Below, piece by piece: positions 8,448-18,416 of a stretch of DNA of 64,000 bases. How positions within the stretch are numbered: position 1 is the first letter of the stretch; each line of letters begins with the position of its first letter. Below the pieces are notes generated by a model, which did no database searches, was not told where the DNA came from, and worked only from the letters and a program-made list of their open reading frames with translations. The stretch lies in NCBI RefSeq assembly GCF_008122205.1, contig NZ_PHNJ01000016.1:60141-124140 (forward strand), in the 5' to 3' direction. The position numbers were made by a program, and so were the translations under genes. This DNA comes from Natronococcus pandeyae (GTDB lineage Archaea; Halobacteriota; Halobacteria; Halobacteriales; Natrialbaceae).

Positions 8448-10649
8448 ATGGACCAGCCAACCCAGCGAAACCGTCTCGACGAGGAGGAGAGTCCGTATCT
8501 ACGCCAGCACGCGGACAACCCCGTCAACTGGCAGCCGTGGGACGAGGAGGCCCTCGAGACGGCGAAGGAACGCGACGTGCCGATCTTTCTCTCGATCGGC
8601 TACTCGGCGTGTCACTGGTGTCACGTCATGGAAGAGGAGAGCTTCGCCGACGAGGAGGTCGCCGAGAAACTCAACGAGCACTTCGTCCCGATCAAGGTCG
8701 ACCGCGAGGAGCGCCCGGACGTCGACAGCATCTACATGACGGTCTGCCAGCTGGTCAGCGGCGGCGGCGGCTGGCCGCTCTCGGCGTGGCTCACGCCCGA
8801 GGGGAAGCCGTTCTACGTCGGGACCTACTTCCCGAAGGAAGCGAAGCGGGGCCAGCCGGGCTTTCTCGACGTCCTCGAGAACCTGCGCAACTCCTGGGAG
8901 ACCGACCGCGAAGAGATCGAGAACCGGGCCGACCAGTGGACCGCTGCGGCGAAAGATCAGCTCGAGGAGACAGACGACGCGGTCGGCGCCGCGGAACCGC
9001 CCTCGAGCGACGTCCTCGAGCGGGCTGCGGACGCGGCGCTCCGGAGCGCGGACCGTCAGAACGGCGGCTTCGGCTCCGGCGGACCGAAGTTCCCCCAGCC
9101 GTCGCGGCTGCGGGTGCTCGCCCGGGCGTACGACCGCACTGGTCGAGAGGAGTATCTCGAGGTGCTCGAGGGCTCGCTTACCGCGATGATCGAGGGCGGG
9201 CTCTACGACCACGTCGGCGGCGGCTTCCACCGGTACTGCGTCGACCAGGACTGGACGGTGCCCCACTTCGAGAAGATGCTGTACGACAACGCGGAGATCC
9301 CGCGGGTGCTGCTCGCCGGCTACCAGCTGACGGGCGACGAGCGCTACGCTGACTCCGTGCGGGAGACCCTCGAGTTCGTCTCCCGGGAGCTCACCCACGA
9401 CGAGGGCGGCTTCTTCAGCACGCTCGACGCCCAGAGCGAGGATCCCGAGACCGGCGAGCGCGAGGAGGGCGCCTTTTTCGTCTGGACGACCGACGAGGTT
9501 CGGGACGTGCTCGAGGACGAGACCGACGCTAACCTCTTCTGCGATCGCTTCGACATCACCGAGTCGGGCAACTTCGAGGGCCAAAACCAGCCCAATATCG
9601 ACGCGTCGATCCCCGAACTCGCCGATCGGTTCGACCTGGAGGAGCACGAGATCGAAGAGCGGCTCGAGTCCGCCCGCGAGCGGCTGTTCGAGGCCCGCGA
9701 GGAGCGACCGCGGCCAAACCGCGACGAGAAGGTGCTCGCGAGCTGGAACGGGATGATGATCGCGACCTGTGCCGAAGCGGGGCTCGTGCTGGGCGAGGAC
9801 GAGTACGCCGAAATGGCGGTCGACGCCCTCGAGTTCGTTCGGGATCGGCTCTGGGACGCGGACGAGCGACGGCTGTCGCGACGCTACAAGGACGACGACG
9901 TGGCCGTCCAGGGCTACCTCGAGGATTACGCCTTCCTCGCGCGCGGTGCCCTCGGTTGCTACGAGGCGACGGGCGACGTCGACCACCTCGCCTTTGCCCT
10001 CGAACTCGCCCGCGTTATCGAAGCCGAGTTCTGGGACGACGAGCGCGAGACGATCTACTTCACGCCCGAGAGCGGCGAATCCCTCGTCACGCGACCCCAG
10101 GAGCTGACTGACCAGTCGACGCCTTCTGCTGCGGGAGTCGCGGTGGAGACCCTCCTCGCGCTGGACGGCTTCACGGACAGCGAGGCGCGAAGCCCACGAG
10201 CAGAAGCCGTCGACGAGGAGTTCGAGGAAATCGCGGCGTCCGTCCTCCGGACTCACGCCGGCCGCCTCGAGTCGAACGCGCTCCAGCACGCGACCCTCTG
10301 TCTCGGCGCGGACCGCCTCGAGTCGGGTGCACTCGAGGTGACCGTCGCCGCGGACGAACTGCCCGCCGAGTGGCGAGAAGCGTTCGCCTCGCGGTACCTG
10401 CCGGACCGGCTGTTCGCGCTCCGGCCGCCGACCGAGGAGGGCCTCGAGGAGTGGCTCGACCGGCTGGGACTCGAGGGTGCGCCGGCCGTCTGGGCCGGCC
10501 GAGAGGCCCGCGACGGAGAGCCGACGTTGTACGTCTGCCGAAACCGGACCTGCTCGCCGCCGACGCACGACGTCGACGAGGCGATCGCGTGGCTCGAGGA
10601 GTCTGGTACTGAAGAAGGCGTGGAAACCGAAGACGACGTGCCGTTCTAA
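8448..10649 (+). CDS. DUF255/YyaL-type thioredoxin-domain protein (SSP411 family)
   Basis: The 733-residue protein starts at MDQPTQRNRL, 21 residues inside the open frame, just behind a TATA box. The N-terminus matches the family signature: SPYLRQHADNPVNW, then the thioredoxin-like motif CHWCHVMEEESF, then GGGGWPLSAWL. The remainder is an (alpha/alpha)6 glycoside-hydrolase-like region with HVGGGFHRY, VPHFEKMLYDNA and KVLASWNGMMI. The family is widespread and its biochemical role is unsettled. A thioredoxin gene lies convergently just downstream, six bases away, which may be coincidence. Confidence 0.9.
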   Translation: MDQPTQRNRLDEEESPYLRQHADNPVNWQPWDEEALETAKERDVPIFLSIGYSACHWCHVMEEESFADEEVAEKLNEHFVPIKVDREERPDVDSIYMTVCQLVSGGGGWPLSAWLTPEGKPFYVGTYFPKEAKRGQPGFLDVLENLRNSWETDREEIENRADQWTAAAKDQLEETDDAVGAAEPPSSDVLERAADAALRSADRQNGGFGSGGPKFPQPSRLRVLARAYDRTGREEYLEVLEGSLTAMIEGGLYDHVGGGFHRYCVDQDWTVPHFEKMLYDNAEIPRVLLAGYQLTGDERYADSVRETLEFVSRELTHDEGGFFSTLDAQSEDPETGEREEGAFFVWTTDEVRDVLEDETDANLFCDRFDITESGNFEGQNQPNIDASIPELADRFDLEEHEIEERLESARERLFEAREERPRPNRDEKVLASWNGMMIATCAEAGLVLGEDEYAEMAVDALEFVRDRLWDADERRLSRRYKDDDVAVQGYLEDYAFLARGALGCYEATGDVDHLAFALELARVIEAEFWDDERETIYFTPESGESLVTRPQELTDQSTPSAAGVAVETLLALDGFTDSEARSPRAEAVDEEFEEIAASVLRTHAGRLESNALQHATLCLGADRLESGALEVTVAADELPAEWREAFASRYLPDRLFALRPPTEEGLEEWLDRLGLEGAPAVWAGREARDGEPTLYVCRNRTCSPPTHDVDEAIAWLEESGTEEGVETEDDVPF

Positions 10650-10655
10650 CCGGAT

Positions 10656-11039
10656 TCAGGCTGTTTCCGTCTCGAGTTCGGACTCGAGTTCCTGCGCGAG
10701 CCAGACGGCTGGCGGAACGTCCTCTTCCTCGACGAAGCGGGTGATCTCGTCGCCAGATTCGTCTTCGACGACGATCGTCGGAATATACTCGATCTCGTAC
10801 TCGTCGACGCCTGGCCCCTGCTTGTCCTGGTCGAGGGCGATCTCGTCGATTCGCTCTGCTGGTACGTCGGCGGCCTCGAGCGCCGCGCCGAAGTCGGGCA
10901 GCAGGGCGCGACAGTCCTTGCACCAGTCGCCGCCCCAGACCTTGTAGGTCAGGTCGTCGTGGGTGGCGAGGGTGTCGACGGTGTCCTCGTAGGAGGCGGC
11001 GTCCCAGGTCGGGTTCGGTCGCATGGTTTCGAGACTCAT
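10656..11039 (-). CDS. Thioredoxin-family protein
   Basis: The 127-residue protein starts at the ATG at 11039; a GTG two codons upstream is possible. The active site lies in WGGDWCKDCRALLPDF, a CxxC inside a thioredoxin fold, and the cis-Pro is in YIPTIVV. It is a likely cytoplasmic thiol-disulfide oxidoreductase. It converges with the DUF255 gene, with only six bases between the stops. Confidence 0.85.
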   Translation of the reverse strand: MSLETMRPNPTWDAASYEDTVDTLATHDDLTYKVWGGDWCKDCRALLPDFGAALEAADVPAERIDEIALDQDKQGPGVDEYEIEYIPTIVVEDESGDEITRFVEEEDVPPAVWLAQELESELETETA

Positions 11040-11108
11040 GCGCACACGTTGCGTCGTCGAGGGCTTAACAGCGATGCTTCTGGCACGGTTTTCCGGACCC
11101 GCTGCCCG

Positions 11109-11438
11109 TTACTCGAAGGTCTGGAACTCGACGGTTCGACCCTCCGGATCCGACGCGAAGAACTGGTAGATGTCGTACGTCTCGTTGAACCGTGGCTCGT
11201 CGTCCGCCCGGTCGCCCAGTCGCTCGTACAACTCGTCTACGCCGGCGCGGTCGTCGAAGACGAACGTGACGATCCCCTCGGTATCCGCAGAGTCGCGGTC
11301 GCAAAAGCCGAACCGGAAGCCGCCGGCTTGCAGGATAGTACAGTCAGGTTGCTCGAGCCAGACCGTCGCGCCGAGGTCCCGATAAAACGAGACGATGTCG
11401 TCGTGGCGTTCCGTCCGAAAGAAGACGATGCCATCCAT
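11109..11438 (-). CDS. VOC (glyoxalase/bleomycin-resistance-like) family protein
   Basis: The 109-residue protein has a single vicinal-oxygen-chelate fold: the opening IVFFRTERHDDIVSFYRDLGA, the DCTILQAGGFRFGFCD strand, and a closing DPEGRTVEFQTFE that supplies the usual metal-ligand Glu. The substrate cannot be told from the sequence. It is followed by a 57-base gap before the thioredoxin stretch, and the dehydrogenase gene is divergent upstream. Confidence 0.8.
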   Translation of the reverse strand: MDGIVFFRTERHDDIVSFYRDLGATVWLEQPDCTILQAGGFRFGFCDRDSADTEGIVTFVFDDRAGVDELYERLGDRADDEPRFNETYDIYQFFASDPEGRTVEFQTFE

Positions 11439-11525
11439 ACAGACTCGTCACGCGAGGCGAGCAAAAAGTCACCGCCGGTCGACGAGCCGGGGGAATCGGT
11501 AGCATACATAAGCGTTGCGAGCCGG

Positions 11526-11536
11526 TAGTATTTTTA
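11526..11536 (+). promoter_or_regulatory. TATA-like promoter of the amino-acid dehydrogenase gene
   Basis: The tract GTAGTATTTTTACG lies about 25-35 bases before the ATG at 11560. Confidence 0.45.
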
Positions 11537-11559
11537 CGGGAAGGGAAAGACTATTATAC

Positions 11560-12618
11560 ATGGTATTTGACTCGATCGGCGAGGCCGGTCACGAACAGGT
11601 GTCGTACTTTACGGATCGGGAGACGGGGCTGCAAGCGATCATCGCGGTCCACGACACGACCCTGGGACCCTCTCTCGGCGGGACGCGGCTCCTCGACTAC
11701 GAGACCGAAGACGCCGCACTCGAGGACGTCCTGCGCCTCTCGAAGGCGATGACGTACAAGGCGGCCGCCGCTGACCTCCCGCTGGGTGGCGGGAAAGCCG
11801 TCATCCTCGGCGATCCCGACGAGATCAAATCGGAGGCGCTGTTCGAGGCCTACGGCCGCGCCGTCGACTGCATGGGCGGGCGCTACATCACGTCGGTCGA
11901 TATCAACTCGAGCGCCGCGGAGATGGACGTCGTCGCTCGAGAGACCGACCACGTCGTCGGGACGAGCGACGGGCTGCAGAATCCATCGGGAGTGACGGCA
12001 CACGGGGTTTTCTGCGGGATCCGAGCCTGCGCCGAACACGTCTACGGCCGAAGCGACGTCGAGGGTCTCGAGGTCGTCGTCCAGGGACTCGGCAAGGTCG
12101 GACGGTCGCTCGCCGAGGAACTGCTCGAGGCCGGCGCCGCGGTGACGGTTTCGGACGTGGACCAGGAAGCCGTCGAAGCGTTCGCGGCCGAACACGGCGC
12201 CGAGACGATCGAGCCGGAGTCCGTCTACGAACAGTCCTGTGACGTCTTCGCGCCGTGTGCGATCGGCGGGATCCTCAACGACGAGACGATCCCCACGCTC
12301 GAGTGCGATATCGTCGCGGGCGCCGCGAACAACGTGCTAGCCGAGCGCCGCCACGCCGACGCGCTTCGCGAACGCGGGATCCTGTACGCGCCGGACTACG
12401 TGATCAACGCCGGCGGCCTGGTGACGGTCGCCAAGGACCACTTCGGCGGCACGTACGAGGAAGCCTACGCGGAAGCCGAGGAGATCGAGAGGCGGCTTCT
12501 CGGCATGATCGAACGGGCGGCGGCCGAGGAGACGACGGTTCTCGACGCGGCCGAGGCGTACGCCGAGGAGCGAATCGCAGGTGCGGACGGCGAGTCGCCG
12601 ACGACTCCCCGGCCGTAG
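11560..12618 (+). CDS. Glu/Leu/Phe/Val dehydrogenase family protein (leucine dehydrogenase-like)
   Basis: The 352-residue protein starts at MVFDSIGEAG, 15 residues inside the frame and behind a TATA box. The N-domain shows LGGTRLLDY, KAMTYKAAAADLPLGGGKAVI (substrate-binding lysines) and SVDINSSAAEMD. The NAD domain has VQGLGKVGRSLAEEL. Short length and the PLGGGKAVI pattern favour the leucine/phenylalanine dehydrogenase group over hexameric glutamate dehydrogenases. The reaction is reversible oxidative deamination of a branched-chain amino acid; the exact substrate is uncertain. Confidence 0.88.
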   Translation: MVFDSIGEAGHEQVSYFTDRETGLQAIIAVHDTTLGPSLGGTRLLDYETEDAALEDVLRLSKAMTYKAAAADLPLGGGKAVILGDPDEIKSEALFEAYGRAVDCMGGRYITSVDINSSAAEMDVVARETDHVVGTSDGLQNPSGVTAHGVFCGIRACAEHVYGRSDVEGLEVVVQGLGKVGRSLAEELLEAGAAVTVSDVDQEAVEAFAAEHGAETIEPESVYEQSCDVFAPCAIGGILNDETIPTLECDIVAGAANNVLAERRHADALRERGILYAPDYVINAGGLVTVAKDHFGGTYEEAYAEAEEIERRLLGMIERAAAEETTVLDAAEAYAEERIAGADGESPTTPRP

Positions 12619-12716
12619 ATCGCACCGTTTTCACTCCCGATCGGTCGCTCCACGACAGCGGCACGTCCTGCCTGTGTCCAATATGGGTTTACGTCTCGAC
12701 TTCCTACGCGGTTGCA

Positions 12717-13697
<981 letters not shown>

Positions 13698-13699
13698 CT

Positions 13700-13730
13700 G
13701 GTTGCTTCGGCAACAAAAGCGCTCTTTCAC
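13700..13730 (+). terminator. Hairpin and short T-run after cysK
   Basis: GTTGC-TTCG-GCAAC forms a perfect 5-base stem with a stable tetraloop directly after the cysK stop. It is followed by an A-run and then CTCTTTC. This is a plausible but weak termination signal. Confidence 0.35.
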
Positions 13731-13734
13731 CTAC

Positions 13735-13754
13735 CCTAACTGTAATTATATTAG
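13735..13754 (+). promoter_or_regulatory. Promoter of the lipoprotein gene with a CCTAA/TTAGG dyad
   Basis: The TATA-like TAATTATATTA lies about 22-32 bases before the ATG at 13775. It is framed by CCTAA and TTAGG arms separated by 11 bases, an inverted repeat that could be an operator overlapping the TATA box. The operator reading is speculative. Confidence 0.35.
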
Positions 13755-13774
13755 GCCCTGTCTGTACAGAAACG

Positions 13775-14515
13775 ATGACAGACAGTTCCAGGCGCGGTCT
13801 GTTGTGTGGCACGGCAGGATTGCTCGCACTCACCGCCGGATGTGTCGCTGACGACCTCGGTGGGTCGTCGAGTTCGGCCGATACTGACGACGGCGATAAC
13901 GCGACGGACGACACCGGATCCGACGACGGCGGATCCGACGACGGGGCGACGGACGGCGACGAGACAGAAGAGACCGAAGTACAGGCGTTCCGGTACGATG
14001 AGTCCGCGGCCGAGCCGAACGCAGCCCTGTTTTTCGAGCGCGAGCACGCCGAAGAGTGGCTCGAGGAGCGGCGTATCGGCGGCGACTCCGAGGACGCGGT
14101 CTCCGAATTCGTCGACGAAACGCCGTTCCAGGAGTGCCCGCTGGCCGCAGTCGAGGCCGGCGCACCGAACCTATGTTACGAGCTGATTGTCGAGTCCGTC
14201 ACCGTCGAGGACGGGACGCTCGACCTCGAGGCGGTCGTCAGCGACGAGGCGAGCGACGAGATGGGCTGTGCCCAACAGGAGACGACGGTCGGAGCGCTCG
14301 TCCGCGCGTCGGACGATGGGGAACCAGTGGACGACGTCTCTGTGACTGTCGTCGACCGAGAGGGAACCGAGCACGAACTCGCCAGAGACAGCGACAGCGA
14401 CGGTGACGAGGGCTCCGAGTCGGACTCCCCGTCTGATAACGAGGAGGCGGACGACAGTGAAGAGACGGACGATAGCGGCGAGGAGGAGACGGCCGGCGAT
14501 TCAGACGACGAGTGA
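13775..14515 (+). CDS. Acidic haloarchaeal lipoprotein of unknown function
   Basis: The 246-residue secreted protein has a Tat-like RRGLLCG start, a hydrophobic segment and the lipobox LTAGC. A Ser/Asp/Gly-rich linker follows, then a compact domain from about residue 70 to 200 with cysteines in FQECPLAA, PNLCYEL and MGCAQQE. The C-terminus is a Ser/Asp/Glu tail. It is probably lipid-anchored outside the membrane. No family was recognised. It stands alone between cysK and a convergent gene. Confidence 0.8.
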   Translation: MTDSSRRGLLCGTAGLLALTAGCVADDLGGSSSSADTDDGDNATDDTGSDDGGSDDGATDGDETEETEVQAFRYDESAAEPNAALFFEREHAEEWLEERRIGGDSEDAVSEFVDETPFQECPLAAVEAGAPNLCYELIVESVTVEDGTLDLEAVVSDEASDEMGCAQQETTVGALVRASDDGEPVDDVSVTVVDREGTEHELARDSDSDGDEGSESDSPSDNEEADDSEETDDSGEEETAGDSDDE

Positions 14516-14576
14516 CGCCGCGTCACGACCGCCGGACCCCGGCATCTTGGCAGTTCCGCCGACTTGTGGCGTCGAC

Positions 14577-15104
14577 TTACGGCGAGTACTCCGATTCCGT
14601 AAGCCGCACGACGAGCGTCTCGTCGACGTCACGGAGGTCGTACTCCGGCAACTCGCCGTCCGTTCGGCGGACGTACAGCGGTTCCACGAGTCGCGGTGTC
14701 ACGGTGATCGGACCCATCCCGTCGGTTTCGGTTTCGTCGCCCGGCCCGTTCCCCTGTTCGTCCTCGCCGGGTCGCTCGAGCCCGTAGATCTTGCAGAACT
14801 CGTCGGTCTCCGCGGGCTCGACGGTGCCGTTGCGCAGTTCGCGGGCGAGCGGTCGCGAGAGCCACTCCGTCTCGCTCACGGAGGGCTCCTGGACGAGCGC
14901 CTCGTCGACGAACCGCGTCAGGTACCAGTCGAGATCGTTCAACAGCGAAACCGCCGCGCCGATGCTGACGGTCCGGACCGCCAGCGTGTTCTCGAACGGT
15001 CGCTCGAGGTCGTAGGTCGCGAGCGCCTCGCGGGAGGTCTCTCGGGACAGGAGCTCGTACTGGAGGTTCACCTCGGAGTCGCCGACGAGACAGACGCGGG
15101 TCAC
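14577..15104 (-). CDS. Conserved haloarchaeal protein, DUF5804-like
   Basis: I take the GTG at 15104 as start, giving VTRVCLVGDSEVNLQYELLS. The frame can extend 20 residues upstream, but that part looks non-coding. The protein is about 175 residues, with conserved-looking stretches FENTLAVRTVSIGAAVSLL and VQEPSVSETEWLSRPLAREL, and an acidic loop near residue 130. I recognise it as resembling the haloarchaeal DUF5804 family; no function is known. It lies downstream of and in the same direction as the stress protein gene. Confidence 0.7.
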   Translation of the reverse strand: MTRVCLVGDSEVNLQYELLSRETSREALATYDLERPFENTLAVRTVSIGAAVSLLNDLDWYLTRFVDEALVQEPSVSETEWLSRPLARELRNGTVEPAETDEFCKIYGLERPGEDEQGNGPGDETETDGMGPITVTPRLVEPLYVRRTDGELPEYDLRDVDETLVVRLTESEYSP

Positions 15105-15160
15105 TGCCTGAGAGTTGGCGGATCCGGATAATGGGCGTTTCGTCTCCCGGACGAGAGCCG

Positions 15161-15625
15161 TCACTCGATTTCGGAGTCCCGTCTGACGATCAGCACGTCA
15201 GCGGGGGCTTCGTTGACGACGTACTTCGAGACGGTGCCGATGAGCTTCTCCGAAACGCCGTCCGCTCCGGTCGATCCCATAACGATCGCATCGATATCGT
15301 GGTCGTCGGTGTAGGTTTCGATCATCGTTCGCGGGACGCCGGTCGTCACGGTCGACTCGACCCCGATCCCGGCGTCGGCCGCGTCGCGTTCGATTCGTTC
15401 GACGACGCTCCGGCCCTCCTGTCGTCCCTCGGTGATCTTTTCCTCGAGTCCCTTCTGTTCCGGGTCCTCCCGGGACTTCTCGACGACGTAGAGCACGTGT
15501 AACTCGGCGTCGTGCTGCTCGGCCATCCGGATTCCCCGCTTCGCAGCTAGGTCGGCGTTGTCACTTCCGTCCGTCGGACAGAGAATCCGCTCGTACACGT
15601 TCTGTTTGTGTTCCTCGAGCGGCAA
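15161..15625 (-). CDS. Universal stress protein (UspA family)
   Basis: The 154-residue protein has the UspA fold: YERILCPTDGSDNADLA at the start and the ATP-binding GSTGADGVSEKLIGTVS near the end. The start is unusual: a TTG at 15625 with a strong Shine-Dalgarno AGGAGGG ending six bases upstream (15632-15638 on the plus strand). A GTG at 15598 would give the more usual short N-terminus. The likely role is a nucleotide-binding stress or signalling protein. Confidence 0.88.
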   Translation of the reverse strand: MPLEEHKQNVYERILCPTDGSDNADLAAKRGIRMAEQHDAELHVLYVVEKSREDPEQKGLEEKITEGRQEGRSVVERIERDAADAGIGVESTVTTGVPRTMIETYTDDHDIDAIVMGSTGADGVSEKLIGTVSKYVVNEAPADVLIVRRDSEIE

Positions 15626-15772
15626 AACGATCCCTCCTGCATGTGCACGGCGCAGGGACCCGCGGTCGGTATCGGTCGTGTTTCGCGGGTCCTCGGCACG
15701 TCCGAACGGATCGTCGGCCTCAGCCGTGAGCGACTCGTGTGCCGAAACCGCGGTTCCGACGGCGCGGCGCCG

Positions 15773-17014
15773 TCAGTATCCCTCGAGTTCCAGGACGTAG
15801 AACCCGGTAGTGGCGTCGGCCACGTAGACGCGTCCGCTGTCTCCTGCGAGCTGACTTTCCGCGCCCCAGGCGAACGGGACGTTATCCAGCAGGTCCAACC
15901 GGTCGGGGTCCTCGCGGCGGACCTCGCCGACACCCTCGGTCGGCATGTACTGGGAAATGCGGACGGGATCTTCGGGATCCGAGAGGTCGAACGCCTGGAC
16001 GCCGGCCTTGTAGTCGCCGCTGAAGACGACGTCCTCCTGGTCGCCGACGCCCCAGTCCGAGAAGTGGCCCGTCCACCAGAAGGACTGGGTACCGGTCGGC
16101 TGCGGGGCGTGTTGTGGGAACTGGAACGAGGACAGGAGTTCGGTCTCGCCAGTTTCGAGATCGAACTCGACGATGTGTTTGTACCCCGGATCGCGGCCGC
16201 CGACCTCCTCGCCGACGAGACAGAGGTCTTCCGTGGGGTGTGGAACCGTGTGATGGCACGCGCGGAGCGGAACGTCGGCCTCCTCCTCGCGGTAGTCGAA
16301 CGAACCGACGACCTCGGGATCGCTCAGGTCGCCCAGCTCGATGATCCACAGGCCCGCGCCCCAGTGGGCGAGGTAGGCGTAGTCGCCCTGAACGTGGGCG
16401 GCGTGAACGGTGTGGGGCTCCTCGTGGAAGTGATAGACCTCCTCGGGCTCTTCGGGGTCGTTGATGTCGAAGACGACGAACCCGCGGCCGTGACCACACG
16501 TGATGAGGTAGTCGTCGTCGCCGTGGGTGTAGGCCTGCACGTTGTGCGTGCCGCTGTCCGCACCGTCGACGGTGTAATTACCGATGAGTTCGGGATTGTG
16601 CTTGTCGTCCGCGTCGACGATTGCCCAATTGCCCTCTCCAGAACCTTCGTTGGCGGTGAAAATCAGCGGCTCGTCGGGGTGGATATCCGTGTTGCGGATG
16701 TCGTTGCCAAACCCCGTTTCGATTACCGCGGTCATCTCGGGGTCGGTCGGATCCGAAATGTCGACGATCCGGACTTCGGGATCGACCGAGACGAACGATC
16801 CCACCGCCGCGAGATCGAGATCCTCGTTCACCGCGGCGTGGGTGTTCGCCCCGTCGCGCGCGCCGAGCGTCGAGTGGCCGACGAGCTCCAGTCCCGGGCT
16901 GCGACCGCCGCTCCCGCTCGCCGAGGCGACGCCGCTTGCGCTTCCGATCGCACCGACCGCACCGATCGTTTTCAGTACCGTTCGCCGTCGAACCGCCCCT
17001 CTCTTGTTCACCAT
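15773..17014 (-). CDS. Secreted LVIVD-repeat beta-propeller protein
   Basis: The roughly 413-residue protein has a Tat signal (RRRTVLKTIGAVGAIGSA). The mature part holds repeated units of the form VRIVDISDPTDPEM, VFDINDPEEPEEV, IIELGDLSDPEVVG and AFDLSDPEDPVRI, the LVIVD-type blades of a beta-propeller. Many His residues occur (HFHEEPHTVHAAHVQGD). The function is unknown, perhaps binding or scaffolding at the cell surface. The ATG at 17014 or 17020 can serve as start. Confidence 0.82.
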   Translation of the reverse strand: MVNKRGAVRRRTVLKTIGAVGAIGSASGVASASGSGGRSPGLELVGHSTLGARDGANTHAAVNEDLDLAAVGSFVSVDPEVRIVDISDPTDPEMTAVIETGFGNDIRNTDIHPDEPLIFTANEGSGEGNWAIVDADDKHNPELIGNYTVDGADSGTHNVQAYTHGDDDYLITCGHGRGFVVFDINDPEEPEEVYHFHEEPHTVHAAHVQGDYAYLAHWGAGLWIIELGDLSDPEVVGSFDYREEEADVPLRACHHTVPHPTEDLCLVGEEVGGRDPGYKHIVEFDLETGETELLSSFQFPQHAPQPTGTQSFWWTGHFSDWGVGDQEDVVFSGDYKAGVQAFDLSDPEDPVRISQYMPTEGVGEVRREDPDRLDLLDNVPFAWGAESQLAGDSGRVYVADATTGFYVLELEGY

Positions 17015-17170
17015 AACCATGATTTCACTCGGTCGATTACATATTGGTACTTGTGACTGTTTGCATTATTTGAAGAAGGGAGGAACTGTTCAAGATGGAT
17101 CCTCGAGACGCGACGGTGACAAAACACGGATCGGCGGTATCCGGTTCGAGCGAACGCCGCCGGCGGCCCG

Positions 17171-18349
17171 CTACGGCTCGACCAGTTCGGCGTTTCTCGC
17201 GGCCTCCTCGGCCCGCTCGAGCAGGTCGTCGGGTTCGACCTCGAGCAGCGGCTCGAGTCTGGCGTTTGTCTCGGCGCGGTCGGGCGCGACGCGGTTGCAG
17301 CCGGCGTCGACCGTCGAGTCGGTGAACGTGCCGATTTCGCGGGCTCTGGCGACGATTTCGTGTTTATCTCGGGTGAGCAGCGGCCGGTGGATCGGCAGAC
17401 GAGTGACGCGGCTGGTGATGCCGAGATTCTGGACGGTCTGGCTCGATTTCTGGCCGACGGCCTCGCCCGTCACGATGCCGTGAGCGTCGACGCGGTCGGC
17501 GAGCACTTCGGCGGCCCGGTAAAAAAAGCGACGCATCGAGAGCATTCGGCCCTCCTCCATCGTTTCGACGAGTACGGAGAGCGTCTCGCCGCCGGGAATC
17601 TTGTAGACCTGCATGTCGAAGTTCGGGGCGTACTGCGAGAGGATGCGGACGGTCTCCATCGCGCGCGCCTCGTGGTCGATGCCGCCGAACGGTCCGAGAT
17701 CGACGTACACCGGCACGACCGGGCTCCCGCGTTTCATCATCTCGTAGGCGGCGACCGGCGAGTCGATCCCGCCGCTGATCAGCGCGATCACGGGCTCCTG
17801 TGCGCCGAGGGGCAGACCGCCCGGTCCCGAGCGCTTCTCGAGGTAGATGAACGAGCCCTCCTCTCTGACCTCGATCCCGAACGTGATATCGGGGTCGTCG
17901 AGGTCGACTTCGGGTTCGAACTCGTCCTCGACGGCCTCCCAGATGGCCGTCCCACCCTCGCGTGCGATGTCCTCGCTATTGTAAGGAAGGCGCTTGTCGG
18001 CCCGTCGGGCATCGATGGCGAAGGCGCCGCCGTCGTAGCAGGCCCGAGCCGTCTCCACGAGGGCCTCGAGGATCGCGTCCATCTCGGTGCTGACGGTGAG
18101 ACACGGGCTCGCGGAGACGACGCCGAAGGCGTCGGCTGCCGCGGTCGTCGCGTCCTCGACCGCGTCCTCGGTCGTGTGGATCAGCGGCCGGTTCCACCGG
18201 CGTTCGACCTCACCGGGGATCGACCGGTCCGCGAGGAGGGCCTCGAGATTCTCGGCGAGGAGTCCCTCCATGTACCGCTTGACGGTGTTGCTCTTGGTGT
18301 TGACGTCCCCGTGACGGAGGAGGACGGTGTCGGCTCCTGGAGGGTGCAT
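17171..18349 (-). CDS. thiI: tRNA 4-thiouridine sulfurtransferase ThiI
   Basis: The 392-residue protein has an N-terminal ferredoxin-like and THUMP region (ending in IEVREEGSFIYLEKRSGPGGLPLG) followed by the PP-loop adenylating domain ISGGIDSPVAAYEMMKRG. It activates tRNA U8 for thiolation. There is no C-terminal rhodanese domain, as usual in archaea, so the sulfur carrier must be another protein. A Cys in TVDAGCNRVAP may correspond to the family's conserved C-terminal-side cysteine. It stands alone on the minus strand. Confidence 0.92.
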   Translation of the reverse strand: MHPPGADTVLLRHGDVNTKSNTVKRYMEGLLAENLEALLADRSIPGEVERRWNRPLIHTTEDAVEDATTAAADAFGVVSASPCLTVSTEMDAILEALVETARACYDGGAFAIDARRADKRLPYNSEDIAREGGTAIWEAVEDEFEPEVDLDDPDITFGIEVREEGSFIYLEKRSGPGGLPLGAQEPVIALISGGIDSPVAAYEMMKRGSPVVPVYVDLGPFGGIDHEARAMETVRILSQYAPNFDMQVYKIPGGETLSVLVETMEEGRMLSMRRFFYRAAEVLADRVDAHGIVTGEAVGQKSSQTVQNLGITSRVTRLPIHRPLLTRDKHEIVARAREIGTFTDSTVDAGCNRVAPDRAETNARLEPLLEVEPDDLLERAEEAARNAELVEP

Positions 18350-18416
18350 GCATCGGTATAGATAACTCTGGGTATAAGGGGGTTACGAGCCAGGGATCGC
18401 GCGGTCCGGGCGAAAC

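Noticed and set aside
8499..10568. 689-codon minus-strand frame
   Set aside because: It lies wholly opposite the DUF255 gene and its product is Arg/Val/Leu-rich without motifs, typical of an antisense shadow.
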